NCBI RefSeq assembly: GCF_000429965.1
Contig: NZ_KE387004.1
Coordinates: forward strand, 251,526 to 315,525
Direction: 5' to 3'
Length of the DNA stretch: 64,000 bases
DNA from: Desulfogranum mediterraneum DSM 13871
Lineage (GTDB): Bacteria; Desulfobacterota; Desulfobulbia; Desulfobulbales; Desulfobulbaceae
The position numbers and the translations under genes were made by a program. Shown piece after piece: positions 44,836 through 53,469 of this stretch. Within the stretch, counting starts at the first letter, position 1. The number at the start of each line of letters is the position of its first letter. Under the pieces are notes generated by a model, which did no database searches, was not told the origin of the DNA, and worked only from the letters and a program-made list of their open reading frames with translations.

Positions 44836-45771
44836 ATGAACCTCCATATTGAAACACCACTGCTCCCTTCCAGGGCCTTGAGCCTGGAGAGCCGACGAAG
44901 CGTCTGGCTCAAGCTGGAGGCCCTCCAGCCCTCGGGCTCCTTTAAACTGCGCGGCGTCGGCCATGCCTGTACACACTATGCCCGCCAGGGTGCCCGCCGC
45001 TTTATCTCCTCATCCGGCGGCAACGCCGGCCTGGCCACCGCCTACGCAGGACGCCGGCTGGAGATCCCGGTGACCGTGGTGGTGCCGGAGACGACCCCTG
45101 AGCGAGCCACAGAACTGCTGGCACGTGAACAGGCCGAGGTACGGGTCCATGGGGCCAGCTGGCAGGAGGCCAACGAACTTGCCCTCTCCCTGCTGGGCAA
45201 AAACGATGCCTTTCTCCATCCCTTTGACGACCCACTGCTCTGGCAGGGCCATGCCGGCCTGATCGATGAGGTCGCTGCCGCCGGTCTCAAGCCCGATGCC
45301 ATTATCCTTGCCGTGGGCGGTGGCGGACTGCTCTGCGGAGTGGCCCAGGGCTTGCACAGACACGGCTGGGACGAGCTGCCGATCATTGCCGTAGAAACCG
45401 AGGGCACCGCCTCCTTTCATGGGGCGGTGGAGGCAGGCAGGCTGGTTAAGCTGGCCAAGATCAGCGGTGTGGCCACCTCCCTGGGCGCCAACCAGGTCTG
45501 TGCCCAGGCCCTGCAGTGGGTAGGCCGGCATCCCGTCACCACGACCCTGGTCTCGGATAGAAGCGCCCTCTCTGCCTGTGAACGCTTCCTTGATGATCAT
45601 CGCCTGCTGGTGGAACCGGCCTGCGGTGCGGCCCTGGCTGTAGCCTATGAAGAAACTGCCCTCCTGGAACGCTACAGGACGGTGCTGGTGGTGGTCTGCG
45701 GCGGGGCCACCGCCACCAGCGAACAGCTCAGACAGTGGCGGAGGCAGACAGCTCACCAGCCACTGTCTTGA
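44836..45771 (+). CDS. PLP-dependent serine/threonine dehydratase-like enzyme
   Basis: 311 residues, fold-type II PLP enzyme. The PLP-binding lysine lies in QPSGSFKLRG, the phosphate/substrate loop in SSGGNAGLATAYA, and the glycine-rich phosphate cup in AVGGGGLLCGV. It should deaminate L-serine or L-threonine to pyruvate or 2-oxobutyrate. The short length without an ACT domain resembles the eukaryotic-type serine dehydratase rather than IlvA. It follows the crotonase gene by 94 bp on the same strand. Confidence 0.9.
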   Translation: MNLHIETPLLPSRALSLESRRSVWLKLEALQPSGSFKLRGVGHACTHYARQGARRFISSSGGNAGLATAYAGRRLEIPVTVVVPETTPERATELLAREQAEVRVHGASWQEANELALSLLGKNDAFLHPFDDPLLWQGHAGLIDEVAAAGLKPDAIILAVGGGGLLCGVAQGLHRHGWDELPIIAVETEGTASFHGAVEAGRLVKLAKISGVATSLGANQVCAQALQWVGRHPVTTTLVSDRSALSACERFLDDHRLLVEPACGAALAVAYEETALLERYRTVLVVVCGGATATSEQLRQWRRQTAHQPLS

Positions 45772-45926
45772 TTGTTATGGGCTCTGCCCCTTTATCGCCA
45801 AGAATGCGAGCACACTTTTTTTAGCTTATGGGGTACCTTGGAGCGTCCCGAGTTCCAAGGAGGAGTGAAGTCTGATCAGCACCCCATTTTCCTCTCTGGC
45901 TGGGACAGACACCTGCTCACTGCTGC

Positions 45927-46133
45927 TCAGGAATCATCCTCCAGGGCCAGTTCCAGATCGATCATCTCCCTGGCCCGCTCCAGGGCGCGCTCTCTGTTCT
46001 CCCCACCCATGGCCACATACTGACGGTAGCCGCTGGGACTGATGATCTCAAAGCTGAACCTGGCACACATCTTTGCCTCGGCCTTCACTGCAATGGCCCA
46101 GCCCTTATAGACATCGCTTAGCTGGTGCTGCAT
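45927..46133 (-). CDS. Small conserved-looking protein, paralog of a broken neighbour
   Basis: 68 residues from ATG 46133, preceded by GAGAGGTATC; a longer frame exists but the paralogous region begins at MQHQLSDVYKGWAI. The sequence carries YKGWAIAVKAEAKMCARF, an MGGENRERALERAREMIDLE tail and an acidic end. The decayed gene at 46684-46889 repeats this pattern closely, which shows that the frame is or was under selection. No signal peptide, membrane segment or known domain. Function unknown. Confidence 0.75.
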   Translation of the reverse strand: MQHQLSDVYKGWAIAVKAEAKMCARFSFEIISPSGYRQYVAMGGENRERALERAREMIDLELALEDDS

Positions 46134-46261
46134 GATACCTCTCCCTCCCCAGGAAGCCAAAGGACGGCTTAAACCATTGGTTTTTCGACCAGGCACGGCT
46201 TATGCTCAACCTTATGCTTAACCATTTACCCTTGGAATATTGAATATATAACTGGAGCACA

Positions 46262-46492
46262 TTGTCTCACGGCTTGAAAGCGGACAAAAGTACACCTCGT
46301 CTACACCTCGTCAAGATACCGTACAACAGGTTAATTCTGACAGGTGAAAGAGTTCCAACCACCGTTTTGTATACACCAGAAGGGATCTTCCTTGAAGCCC
46401 TGTTTCCGGCAAAAAGGCTGAACCGTGCTCTCTGGAGAAGGATATCCCCGATCCTGAAAAAAAAAAGGCTTTCAACGTTGCTGTACGCGTGA
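46262..46492 (+). CDS. Possible small protein, unknown function (76 aa)
   Basis: A TTG start preceded by GGAG opens 76 codons. The product is basic, for example VPTTVLYTPEGIFLEALFPA and a Lys-rich end ILKKKRLS. The base composition is more AT-rich than its neighbours. It lies just before a dispersed repeat copy and between two paralogous minus-strand genes. No domain is recognised; it could be a chance frame. Confidence 0.35.
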   Translation: MSHGLKADKSTPRLHLVKIPYNRLILTGERVPTTVLYTPEGIFLEALFPAKRLNRALWRRISPILKKKRLSTLLYA

Positions 46493-46523
46493 CAAAGAGG
46501 GACAGCCCTTGGCTGGACTAGAG

Positions 46524-46665
46524 GCCAGCTTGAAAAATTGCTTTTTCTTCCAATCTCGGCGTTGCACTCAAAATTTCACCCTCGGAATATCAGATGTATG
46601 CCTGCGGTAAAATTTATCGCGCGCCTTGACCTTGATCGAAAAATCTCATTTTTCAAGGTACCTTA
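46524..46665 (-). repeat. MITE-like repeat copy between two paralogous small genes
   Basis: The reverse complement aligns with 26706-26843: both read GGTACC(T/C)TGAAAAAT, TTCGA, GGTCAAGGCG, CCGCAGGCATA, ATATTCCG, AGATTGGAAGAAAAA and a closing TTTTTCA. The right end CTTGATCGAAAAATCTCATTTTTCAAGG also matches the ends of the copy at 28926-29069. No open frame for a transposase. Confidence 0.75.
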
Positions 46666-46683
46666 AAGAGGCCCACACAGAGT

Positions 46684-46889
46684 TCAGCCCCGGTCAACCA
46701 GGGCCAGTTCCAGGTCGATCATCTCCCTGGCCCGCTCCAGGGCACGCTGTTCGCTGTCACCACCCATGGAGACATGTTGGCAGTGACCATCAGGATCTGT
46801 AATATCAAAACAAACCTGGCACACATGGTACTCTCCGCGGTCACCGAGATCGCCCAGCCCTTGTAGGTGTCTCTACTTTTCCGTTTCAT
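46684..46889 (-). pseudogene. Frameshifted paralog of the 68-aa gene at 45927-46133
   Basis: ATG 46889 (GGAG upstream) begins MKRKSRDTYKGWAISVTAES followed by TMCARF, matching the paralog. At a T-rich site (TTTGTTTTGAT) one base seems lost; in the shifted frame the protein continues GHCQHVSMGGDSEQRALERA and then REMIDLELAL, again matching, and ends at TGA 46686-46684. In the original frame translation would run to an earlier, unrelated stop. It is either a recent pseudogene or a sequencing error in a homopolymer-like stretch. Confidence 0.75.
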
Positions 46890-47126
46890 AATCGTGCTCC
46901 ACTGTGCTAGAGATACCAGGCAGGGACGTGCTGCCCCCATACAGTAACAGTAAGTGTGGCTGCTCCTTTTTTCCAGAGAGGCCCAGCCCTGGCGGAAACA
47001 GGGAGGGGCTTTAAGAAAACGCCTCCTACCTCGGGCTTGAGCTCACCCCGGAGAGTGGAGACCGTATCCGGAACAGTAAAGAGTGGGCGAATTCACTCCT
47101 CCAGCAGCGATCGTTCAGCCCATTAG

Positions 47127-47981
47127 ATGCCCGCACACCATACCTCCAGACCCCATTCGCTCAGGATGAAAGAACCTCTTCACTATCGCTCGCCCCTCTC
47201 TCCGGGGATTATGGCACTCTCGTGTAGATCCGAATTTGTCTTTGAAGACCACATCCATGAGGGCCATGTACTCTGGGTCAACTCTGAGGGCGCTGAACAG
47301 TATCACCTCCAAGGTCGGTCAGCACTCCTCCAGCCAGGGTGGGTCAGCATCATAGAGCCTGGGGTGGTCCACGCCAACCACGCCTGCACCCCGGCAAAAC
47401 GACACCTGCGCAGTCTCTACCTGGACCGGAAATTCTTTAGCTATCTGGAGAAACTCCTCAGCGGGAGTTCCTGGGGCGGTTCCTTGCTCCCGACGGTAGT
47501 CGTCCGGGATGGGCGATGCTGGCAAAAGACCATCACCCTCCATCAGGCAATCATCACTGCTCGGGATCAGCTTCTGATTGATGAACTGTTGCTCTCCCTC
47601 TTTACATCCATCAGACAAGCCAACTTCAGGGAAAAGTTGGATCATGGCAGTACCGGCAAGGCTAGCAAGAGGCTGAACAGGGTCGTTGACTCTATGCGGG
47701 CCGGGCTGGATGAAGAGCTTTCCCTGGAAATCCTGGCCGGTATAAGCGACTGTAGCGCCTTTCATCTCATCCGGCTGTTTCGTGAGCAGCTGGGAATGTC
47801 GCCCCATGCCTACCTCGTTCAACTGCGTCTTGAGCGGGCCCGGCAACTCCTGGACAGCGGTCAGCCCATCGCAGAGGCTGCCCTCCTGGCGGGTTTTGCC
47901 GACCAGAGCCATCTCACCAGGAGGTTTAAACGGCGCTATGGCCTGACCCCAGGCTCCTATCTCCGTCAGAAACAGAGCTGA
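47127..47981 (+). CDS. AraC-family transcriptional regulator
   Basis: 284 residues. An N-terminal cupin-like sensing domain (about 25-130, with FEDHIHEGHVLWVNSEGAEQ and LQPGWVSIIEPGVVH) is followed by two helix-turn-helix units (about 185-280): LSLEILAGISDCSAFHLIRL and IAEAALLAGFADQSHLTRRF, closing with YGLTPGSYLR. It matches AraC members that respond to amino acids or export substrates. The start may instead be ATG 47166 (MKEPLHY); neither has a good ribosome-binding site. A possible target is csaA or the MFS exporter downstream, but no operator was identified. Confidence 0.9.
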   Translation: MPAHHTSRPHSLRMKEPLHYRSPLSPGIMALSCRSEFVFEDHIHEGHVLWVNSEGAEQYHLQGRSALLQPGWVSIIEPGVVHANHACTPAKRHLRSLYLDRKFFSYLEKLLSGSSWGGSLLPTVVVRDGRCWQKTITLHQAIITARDQLLIDELLLSLFTSIRQANFREKLDHGSTGKASKRLNRVVDSMRAGLDEELSLEILAGISDCSAFHLIRLFREQLGMSPHAYLVQLRLERARQLLDSGQPIAEAALLAGFADQSHLTRRFKRRYGLTPGSYLRQKQS

Positions 47982-48148
47982 AAGAAGTTCAACGCCACCT
48001 GGCAGGGGCGGTCCTTGGTCTCTCTGCACCTGTCCGGGCAAGGGTGCCTCTCTCCATGTCAACTTTGTTCAAGACAGCTTCCTCTGGATTAGCTAATGTC
48101 TGTCCCCTGAAGGCAAAGAGAAACGAGCAACCAACAAGGAGCAGAAGC

Positions 48149-48487
48149 ATGGAAACCATCAGCTGGTCTGATTTTGAACAGGTAGAGTTACGGGTGGGCA
48201 GGATCATCGGTGCAGAAATCTTCACAGGGGCCCGCTCACCTGCCTATATCCTCCAGGTGGATTTTGGCGAGGAGATCGGCGTCAAAAAATCAAGCGCCCA
48301 GATCACCGAGCTCTACACCCCGGAGGAACTGCAGGGACGGCTGGTGGTGGGGGTGGTCAATTTCCCCCGCAAACAGATCGGGCCGCTGATGTCCGAGTGC
48401 CTGATAACCGGCTTTCACAACAGGGAAGGGGTCGTGGCCCTCTGCGTCCCTGATCAGGAGGTTCCCCTGGGTGCCAAATTATGCTGA
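48149..48487 (+). CDS. csaA: CsaA-type tRNA-binding domain protein
   Basis: 112 residues from ATG 48149 (AAGGAGC upstream); the longer frame has no family match at its N-terminus. It consists of one tRNA-binding OB fold: FEQVELRVGRIIGAEIF at the start, GVKKSSAQITELYTPEEL in the middle and FPRKQIGPLMSECLITGF typical of CsaA/YgjH proteins. Members bind tRNA or act as export-related chaperones in the cytosol. It is the usual length for CsaA. Confidence 0.92.
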   Translation: METISWSDFEQVELRVGRIIGAEIFTGARSPAYILQVDFGEEIGVKKSSAQITELYTPEELQGRLVVGVVNFPRKQIGPLMSECLITGFHNREGVVALCVPDQEVPLGAKLC

Positions 48488-48557
48488 TCAACACCCGCCC
48501 AGCGCCCCGCAGAGGCTCTGCTCTGCTGACCACGGGGAGTAAGGAGCACAGGGGGCA

Positions 48558-49994
48558 TTAATCCTGGGCAGCGATCTTGCTCGGGCTTTCATGGATGGCA
48601 CCGCGAAACCAGGAAAAGTAGACCCCCAGGCAACAAAAGAGGGCGGAAAGGGTATAGACCAGATGGATGCTTTCCAAAAACGGCCCATAGATTCCCGGGG
48701 TAATGGCCTGTTGACCGACCATGATGGAGAGGACCAGGGTGGCCAGGGTCATGCTGAACATCTGTCCCAGCAGTCGCATGGTGGCCACGGCCCCGGAGGC
48801 AAGACCGTAATAGCGCGGCTCCACCGCACCCATGATGGCGCTCATATTGGGCGAGCTGAACAGGGCAAAGCCGATCCCCAAGAGGGCCAGGTCGGCTATG
48901 ATCAGCCCGACCGGGGTCTGCGAGCCGATCAGGGTCAGCAAGAAAACACCGATCACCGTGACCACCATCCCTGCCGAGGCCAGCAAGCGGGGTTCGATCC
49001 GGTCCGAAAGACGACCGGCCATGGGCGAAAGCAGGGCCATCATGATCGGCTGCACCATCAAAACCGTGCCTGCACCTTGGGGTGACATTCCCTTGAGGTA
49101 CTGGAGATAGAGGCTGAGCAGAAAGGTCACGGCAAAGGTTGCACCATAGTTGAGCAGGGCTGCCAGGCTGGAGAAGGCAAAGGCCCTGTTGGTGGTGAAG
49201 AGGCGCAGTTCAAAGAGCGGAAAGCTCACCAGGAACTGACGGCGGAGAAAACCGTAAAAGAGCAGGCTGCCGGCCGAGAACAGGGCCCAACCCGGCAGGG
49301 AAGGTATCCGGGTCGCCCCATAGACCACCATAACCATGGCTGCGGCGTAGAGCAGACCGCTCCAGAGATCGAAACGCTGGCCCGGATCGCCATACCACTC
49401 TCCCTTGAGTTGCTGCAGGGTCAGGAGCAGGGAGCCCAGCCCCAGGGGGACCATCAGCCAGAAGATGGAGTGCCAGCCAAGGTGCTGGACCAGCAACCCG
49501 CCGACAAAGGGACCCACCGAGAGGCCGATATAGACCGCCGCCACATAGATGCCGATGGCCCTGCCCCGTCTCTGGGGGGGAAAGATAGAGCTGATGATGG
49601 CCATGCCGGTGCTCACAAAGAGGGCCGCACCCAGGCCCTGGACAAGCCGGCCGACCATCAGTACCAGAAAGCTGGAGGCACAGGCCCCGGCCAGGCAGCC
49701 GAGGGTATAGATCAGGAGGCCCAAGGCAAACACCCGTTTCCGGCCATAGATGTCGGCCAGTTTGCCTGCAGGCACCAGGGCTACGGCCGTGGCCAGCAGG
49801 TAGGCGGTGGCGATCCAGCTCAACTGGACCGCATCCAGCTGCAGTCCCTGCTCCATGGCCGGCAGGGCAATGTTCACCGCAGAGAGCATGAATGGTCCTA
49901 TAAAGGAGGTCACCGTGGCCACTATCAGGGCCGATCGTTCCAGTCTGGCCTGCTCCCCGCTCTCCGCTGTTCCTGCCTCAGTTGGTGTGCTCAT
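48558..49994 (-). CDS. MFS drug-efflux transporter (DHA family)
   Basis: 478 residues from ATG 49994; the open frame continues 77 codons up without membrane character. Twelve to fourteen helices. Motif A GKLADIYGRKRVFALGLLIY follows TM2 and motif C-like LVQGLGAALFVSTGMAIIS is in TM5. NIALPAMEQGLQLDAVQLSW after TM1 is typical of the EmrB/QacA drug:H+ antiporters. It would export toxic organic compounds across the inner membrane. It faces csaA tail to tail. Neighbouring AraC-type and RsgA genes are not obviously linked. Confidence 0.9.
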   Translation of the reverse strand: MSTPTEAGTAESGEQARLERSALIVATVTSFIGPFMLSAVNIALPAMEQGLQLDAVQLSWIATAYLLATAVALVPAGKLADIYGRKRVFALGLLIYTLGCLAGACASSFLVLMVGRLVQGLGAALFVSTGMAIISSIFPPQRRGRAIGIYVAAVYIGLSVGPFVGGLLVQHLGWHSIFWLMVPLGLGSLLLTLQQLKGEWYGDPGQRFDLWSGLLYAAAMVMVVYGATRIPSLPGWALFSAGSLLFYGFLRRQFLVSFPLFELRLFTTNRAFAFSSLAALLNYGATFAVTFLLSLYLQYLKGMSPQGAGTVLMVQPIMMALLSPMAGRLSDRIEPRLLASAGMVVTVIGVFLLTLIGSQTPVGLIIADLALLGIGFALFSSPNMSAIMGAVEPRYYGLASGAVATMRLLGQMFSMTLATLVLSIMVGQQAITPGIYGPFLESIHLVYTLSALFCCLGVYFSWFRGAIHESPSKIAAQD

Positions 49995-50240
49995 CTGTTC
50001 TTTACCTGCTTCCAAAATGATCCTTTTTCCCGGCCGGCAACAGCCCCTGATCACATGAGCACTCCCTGGCCGCACTCCACAACGCTGGCCACCAACCAGG
50101 GAGAATAGGATGATGCCGGGCAGATGGCCCTGTCGGTTCCAACGGCTCAGGGGCGATTGCCACCCTTTTCCTTTAACCTGGAGGAGCGACACTCCATCTC
50201 CTGGGTGTGCTCCCCTCCCGGCCAAGAAGCGATGAGGGGC

Positions 50241-51389
50241 TTACTCATACTTTCTTTTTTTCTTGATCGCCTTCGCCTTCTGGGACACCCCTTTCCAGAG
50301 TTCCCGCTCTACCCTGGCCGGCCCCCGCTGCTCCCTGCTGGAGAGATACTGCAACTCCCGCTGCATCTTGAGGTAACTCTCCAGCCGCTGGGGAGAGAGC
50401 TCGCCGCGGCTGATCGCTGCCCTGAGCTCGCAGCCGGGTTCATGACTATGGCTGCAGTCCTGAAAACGACAGCAGACTGCCAGCTCTTGAATCTCGGGAA
50501 AGGCCGTAGAGAGAGCGCCCCGATCCTGACCAAAGGCGATCTCGCGCATACCGGGATTGTCGATCAGCATCCCTCCCGAGGGAAGCATGATCAGCTCCCG
50601 GGTAGTGGTGGTATGTTTCCCCTTACCCACCGTATCACTGACACTACCGGTTGCCTGGAGCCTTTCACCGCAGAGCCGATTCACCAGGGTGGACTTTCCT
50701 GCCCCGGAAGAGCCCACCAGGGCAATGGTCTCCCCCCGGCTAATGGTGGCACTCAACGATGCCAGGCCCGATTCATCCTCCACAGAAAGCAGATGCACCG
50801 GCACCCCAAAGGCAAGTCCTTCCACCTCGGCCACACACTGTTCCGGCTCCTGGTGGAGGTCTGCCTTGGTCAGGACAATAACCGGAGACAGGCCGCAGTT
50901 ATAGACCATGGTCAGGTAGCGCTCGAGACGGCGGAGATTGAAGTCCCGGTCAAGACCACAGACGATCCAGACCGTATCCAGGTTGGCACCAATCACCTGT
51001 TCCTTTACTGCCCCCGGCTCCTTGCGGCCATGGGCTCCGGCCGCTGCCCGGAGCAGACAACTCTTCCTTTTCAGAACCCGGAAGATCAGAGCGTCCTGGG
51101 CCAGGACCCAGTCACCCACTGCCGGATAAAGGGCCTCGCTCTGTTGATGCAGCCCGCCGGCCGCCGTGGCCAGCCACTCCTGCTGCCCCTGGCTGAGTTG
51201 AAAATAATGCCTGTGAACGCCGATCACCCTGGCAGGAACGAGTGAGTTCTGGTCCGGCAGCTCAAGCTGATCGGCCTGCCCCGGCCCTGCCAGCTGCTCT
51301 TGAAAGAAAGCTTGCCAACCCAGGGATTCCAGGCCAGTGGTGGAAGGTACTTGTGAAGCGTTACCTGAGCTCTTGTGGTTGCTCTGCAT
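50241..51389 (-). CDS. rsgA: Ribosome small-subunit GTPase RsgA
   Basis: 382 residues from ATG 51389 (GAGGAAACAGAT upstream; another ATG ten codons earlier is possible). The order of GTPase motifs is circularly permuted as in RsgA: G4 LTKAD comes first, then Walker A GSSGAGKST and switch DNPGMREI. An OB-fold lies N-terminal (about 45-140) and a zinc knuckle C-terminal (CRFQDCSHSHEPGC, CxxxxCxHxxEPxC). RsgA helps mature the 30S subunit. The Lys-rich end KAIKKKRKYE is also typical. Confidence 0.94.
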   Translation of the reverse strand: MQSNHKSSGNASQVPSTTGLESLGWQAFFQEQLAGPGQADQLELPDQNSLVPARVIGVHRHYFQLSQGQQEWLATAAGGLHQQSEALYPAVGDWVLAQDALIFRVLKRKSCLLRAAAGAHGRKEPGAVKEQVIGANLDTVWIVCGLDRDFNLRRLERYLTMVYNCGLSPVIVLTKADLHQEPEQCVAEVEGLAFGVPVHLLSVEDESGLASLSATISRGETIALVGSSGAGKSTLVNRLCGERLQATGSVSDTVGKGKHTTTTRELIMLPSGGMLIDNPGMREIAFGQDRGALSTAFPEIQELAVCCRFQDCSHSHEPGCELRAAISRGELSPQRLESYLKMQRELQYLSSREQRGPARVERELWKGVSQKAKAIKKKRKYE

Positions 51390-51924
51390 ATCTGTTTCCT
51401 CAAAAAAATTGTCCTGCACCTCGCCGCACCGAGCCTCTCGGCTGGTGGCTGGAGCACCAGCAAAACCGGCGCAACAGGTGCATTAAGATGTTGTTACAAC
51501 GAAGAAAGAGATGTTACTGAGAAAGGGGACGACTCGACGACCAAGAGCAGAAATGAAGCTCTGTGCAGATAGAAGAGGGGCCTGGGCTGGGCCAAGGCTC
51601 CGGGATGATGCTACGACTCCTGCTCAATCAGTGCTGTTGCCCGTCATCACCTGGTCATCAGTAACGGGGAGAACAAGATCCATTGACTGTTTGAACATAA
51701 AAAAACTCCCTGAGAGAATAGATTGATACCCAAGCATACCTGCTTAGCCCGGCAATCGTCAACTCTTTCCCGCTTCCGGGCTGTTCCTTCAGGTACCTTC
51801 TTTAAGTACCTTCTTTAGGTAGCCTTTATCCGGCCAAGGGTATAGGATAGAACAATCCTTACCAAGTTCCAGCCCCACTGTTTGTCTTCGTCAGAGCGGA
51901 GCACTATCCCCAGGAGCTGCTGTT
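51390..51924. other. 535-bp divergent gap without a recognised gene
   Basis: Between rsgA (minus) and the ABM monooxygenase gene (plus). No credible gene is seen. It contains the short direct repeat at 51793-51817 and a GCCCGG/CCGGGC inverted pair near 51749-51778. Promoters for both directions are expected but not clear. Confidence 0.35.
51793..51817 (+). repeat. 12-bp tandem direct repeat
   Basis: GTACCTTCTTTA occurs twice with a 13-base period. A third, altered unit (GGTAGCCTTTA) follows. Its meaning is unknown. Confidence 0.6.
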
Positions 51925-52230
51925 ATGATCCACGTGATCGCATCCATCGAGGTCCGGGCCGAGCGATTGGACGATTTTTCCCAGCTGTTCAAGCGGCTCA
52001 TCCCGGAAGTCCGCAGCGAAGAGGGCTGTCTGGAATACCAGCCCACCGTTGACCTGGATACCGGTCTAGCTGCCCAGGAGCTCAACCCCCGGGTGGTCAC
52101 GGTGATCGAACGCTGGCAGAGCCTTGAGCACCTCCGGACCCACCTGGCCGCACCCCATATGGAGGCCTTCCGTAAACAGGTCAGCGCCATCGTCACCAAG
52201 CTCAGTCTCAAGGTCCTGGACAAGGTATAA
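51925..52230 (+). CDS. Antibiotic-biosynthesis-monooxygenase (ABM) domain protein
   Basis: 101 residues, the size of a single ABM ferredoxin-like fold. MIHVIASIEVRAERLDDFSQ begins the first strand, RSEEGCLEYQ is the family's central motif and HLAAPHMEAFRKQV the later helix. Members include YgiN-type quinol monooxygenases and small haem-degrading or stress proteins. AGGAG precedes the ATG. It is followed six bases later by a CBM9-like gene. Confidence 0.88.
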   Translation: MIHVIASIEVRAERLDDFSQLFKRLIPEVRSEEGCLEYQPTVDLDTGLAAQELNPRVVTVIERWQSLEHLRTHLAAPHMEAFRKQVSAIVTKLSLKVLDKV

Positions 52231-52236
52231 CCACCA

Positions 52237-52917
52237 ATGGGTGTCTTGAATACAGCCATGCACGCCCAGGTACACCAGCTGACCAGCCCACTCGCCCTCC
52301 ACGATCAGTGGGAACACGCTCCCTGGCGGGATCTCCCTGCCCAGGTGCTGGCCCACCACATGGGCAGCAGACCACAGCCCTGCCCCGAGGTGGCCCTGAA
52401 GATCGGCTACAGCCAGCGAGCCCTCTACCTGCTCTTTCGAGTTCAGGACCAATCGGTCAGGGCAAGGGCCAGAAAGCATCAGGATCCGGTCTGGGAAGAC
52501 AGCTGTGTGGAATTTTTCTTCACCCCGGGTCCGAACTGCTCCCTGGGCTACTTCAACCTGGAGATGAACTGCGGCGGGACCATGCTGTTCCACTTTCAGG
52601 CCCGCCCCCGCAGTGAGCGGACCATCATCCCCCTGGAGCTGTGTGAGCGGATCACGACGGTCCACTCCCTGCCCCCTCGGGTGATGCCGGAGATCACCGC
52701 TCCCCTGAGTTGGACCCTGGCCTACCGGCTGCCCCTGGAGCTGCTGAGTCCATACTGTCCCGTGGTGCGTCCCGCCCCTGGGGTACACTGGCGGGGCAAC
52801 TTCTACAAGTGCGGCGACAAGACCAGTCTGCCCCACTGGTTGACCTGGGCCCCAATTAATGGTCCCAGGCCCGATTTCCATCGTCCCGATGCCTTTGGCT
52901 CTCTCCACTTCCTCTGA
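52237..52917 (+). CDS. CBM9-like domain protein
   Basis: 226 residues. The pattern EVALKIGYSQRALYLLFRVQ, DPVWEDSCVEFFFTP and GYFNLEMNCGGTML is typical of the carbohydrate-binding family 9-like domain. There is no signal peptide, so the protein seems cytosolic, and no catalytic domain is attached. Members are often uncharacterised. The start may be ATG 52258 (MHAQVHQ). It likely shares a transcript with the ABM gene upstream and the VOC gene 51 bp downstream. Confidence 0.8.
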   Translation: MGVLNTAMHAQVHQLTSPLALHDQWEHAPWRDLPAQVLAHHMGSRPQPCPEVALKIGYSQRALYLLFRVQDQSVRARARKHQDPVWEDSCVEFFFTPGPNCSLGYFNLEMNCGGTMLFHFQARPRSERTIIPLELCERITTVHSLPPRVMPEITAPLSWTLAYRLPLELLSPYCPVVRPAPGVHWRGNFYKCGDKTSLPHWLTWAPINGPRPDFHRPDAFGSLHFL

Positions 52918-52967
52918 CCCGTCCCTGGTCAGGTATCCCCGAAAACCCCAGCCCCGGAGGCATTCCC

Positions 52968-53327
52968 ATGGCAGACCATGAAACCATCAACTACCTGGAG
53001 TTCCCGGCCAGGGACCTGGCCGCAAGCAAAGACTTTTTCAGCAGGGTCTTTACCTGGAGCTTTATCGACTACGGCCCGGAGTACACCGCCTTCTCCAGCG
53101 CCACCATGGAGGGCGGCTTCTTCCTCTCCACGGAGGTAATGTCCACGGCAAAGGGCAGTGCCCTGGTGGTCTTCTACAGCAGCCAGCTGGAGCAGACCCT
53201 GGAAAAGATCCTGGCTAGCGGCGGCACCATCATCAAACCGACCTTCAGCTTCCCCGGTGGCCGCCGCTTTCACTTCGCCGATCCCAACGGCAATGAGTTT
53301 GCGGTCTGGTCCGACCTGGGGAACTAG
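52968..53327 (+). CDS. VOC-family (glyoxalase-like) protein
   Basis: 119 residues, ATG preceded by GGAGG. One vicinal-oxygen-chelate unit pair: INYLEFPARDLAASKDFFSR is the first beta-alpha-beta module and RRFHFADPNGNEFAVWSDLG the second. Probable substrates are small aldehydes, thiols or antibiotics, but this cannot be told. The segment GGFFLSTEVMSTAKGSALVV fits glyoxalase family YdcJ/PA-type proteins. Confidence 0.85.
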   Translation: MADHETINYLEFPARDLAASKDFFSRVFTWSFIDYGPEYTAFSSATMEGGFFLSTEVMSTAKGSALVVFYSSQLEQTLEKILASGGTIIKPTFSFPGGRRFHFADPNGNEFAVWSDLGN

Positions 53328-53469
53328 GCAGGGCACCGTCTCCACCGATTTCAGCGGCTGGATCCCCCCTTTGCCGGCTCGCGCTCGCAGCACCTTTCCG
53401 CTCAAGAGCTCTTAAAAGCCAGCAAGAGGCGTGTTCACTCCAATCAGCCAACCTCAACCCCAGAAGCCC

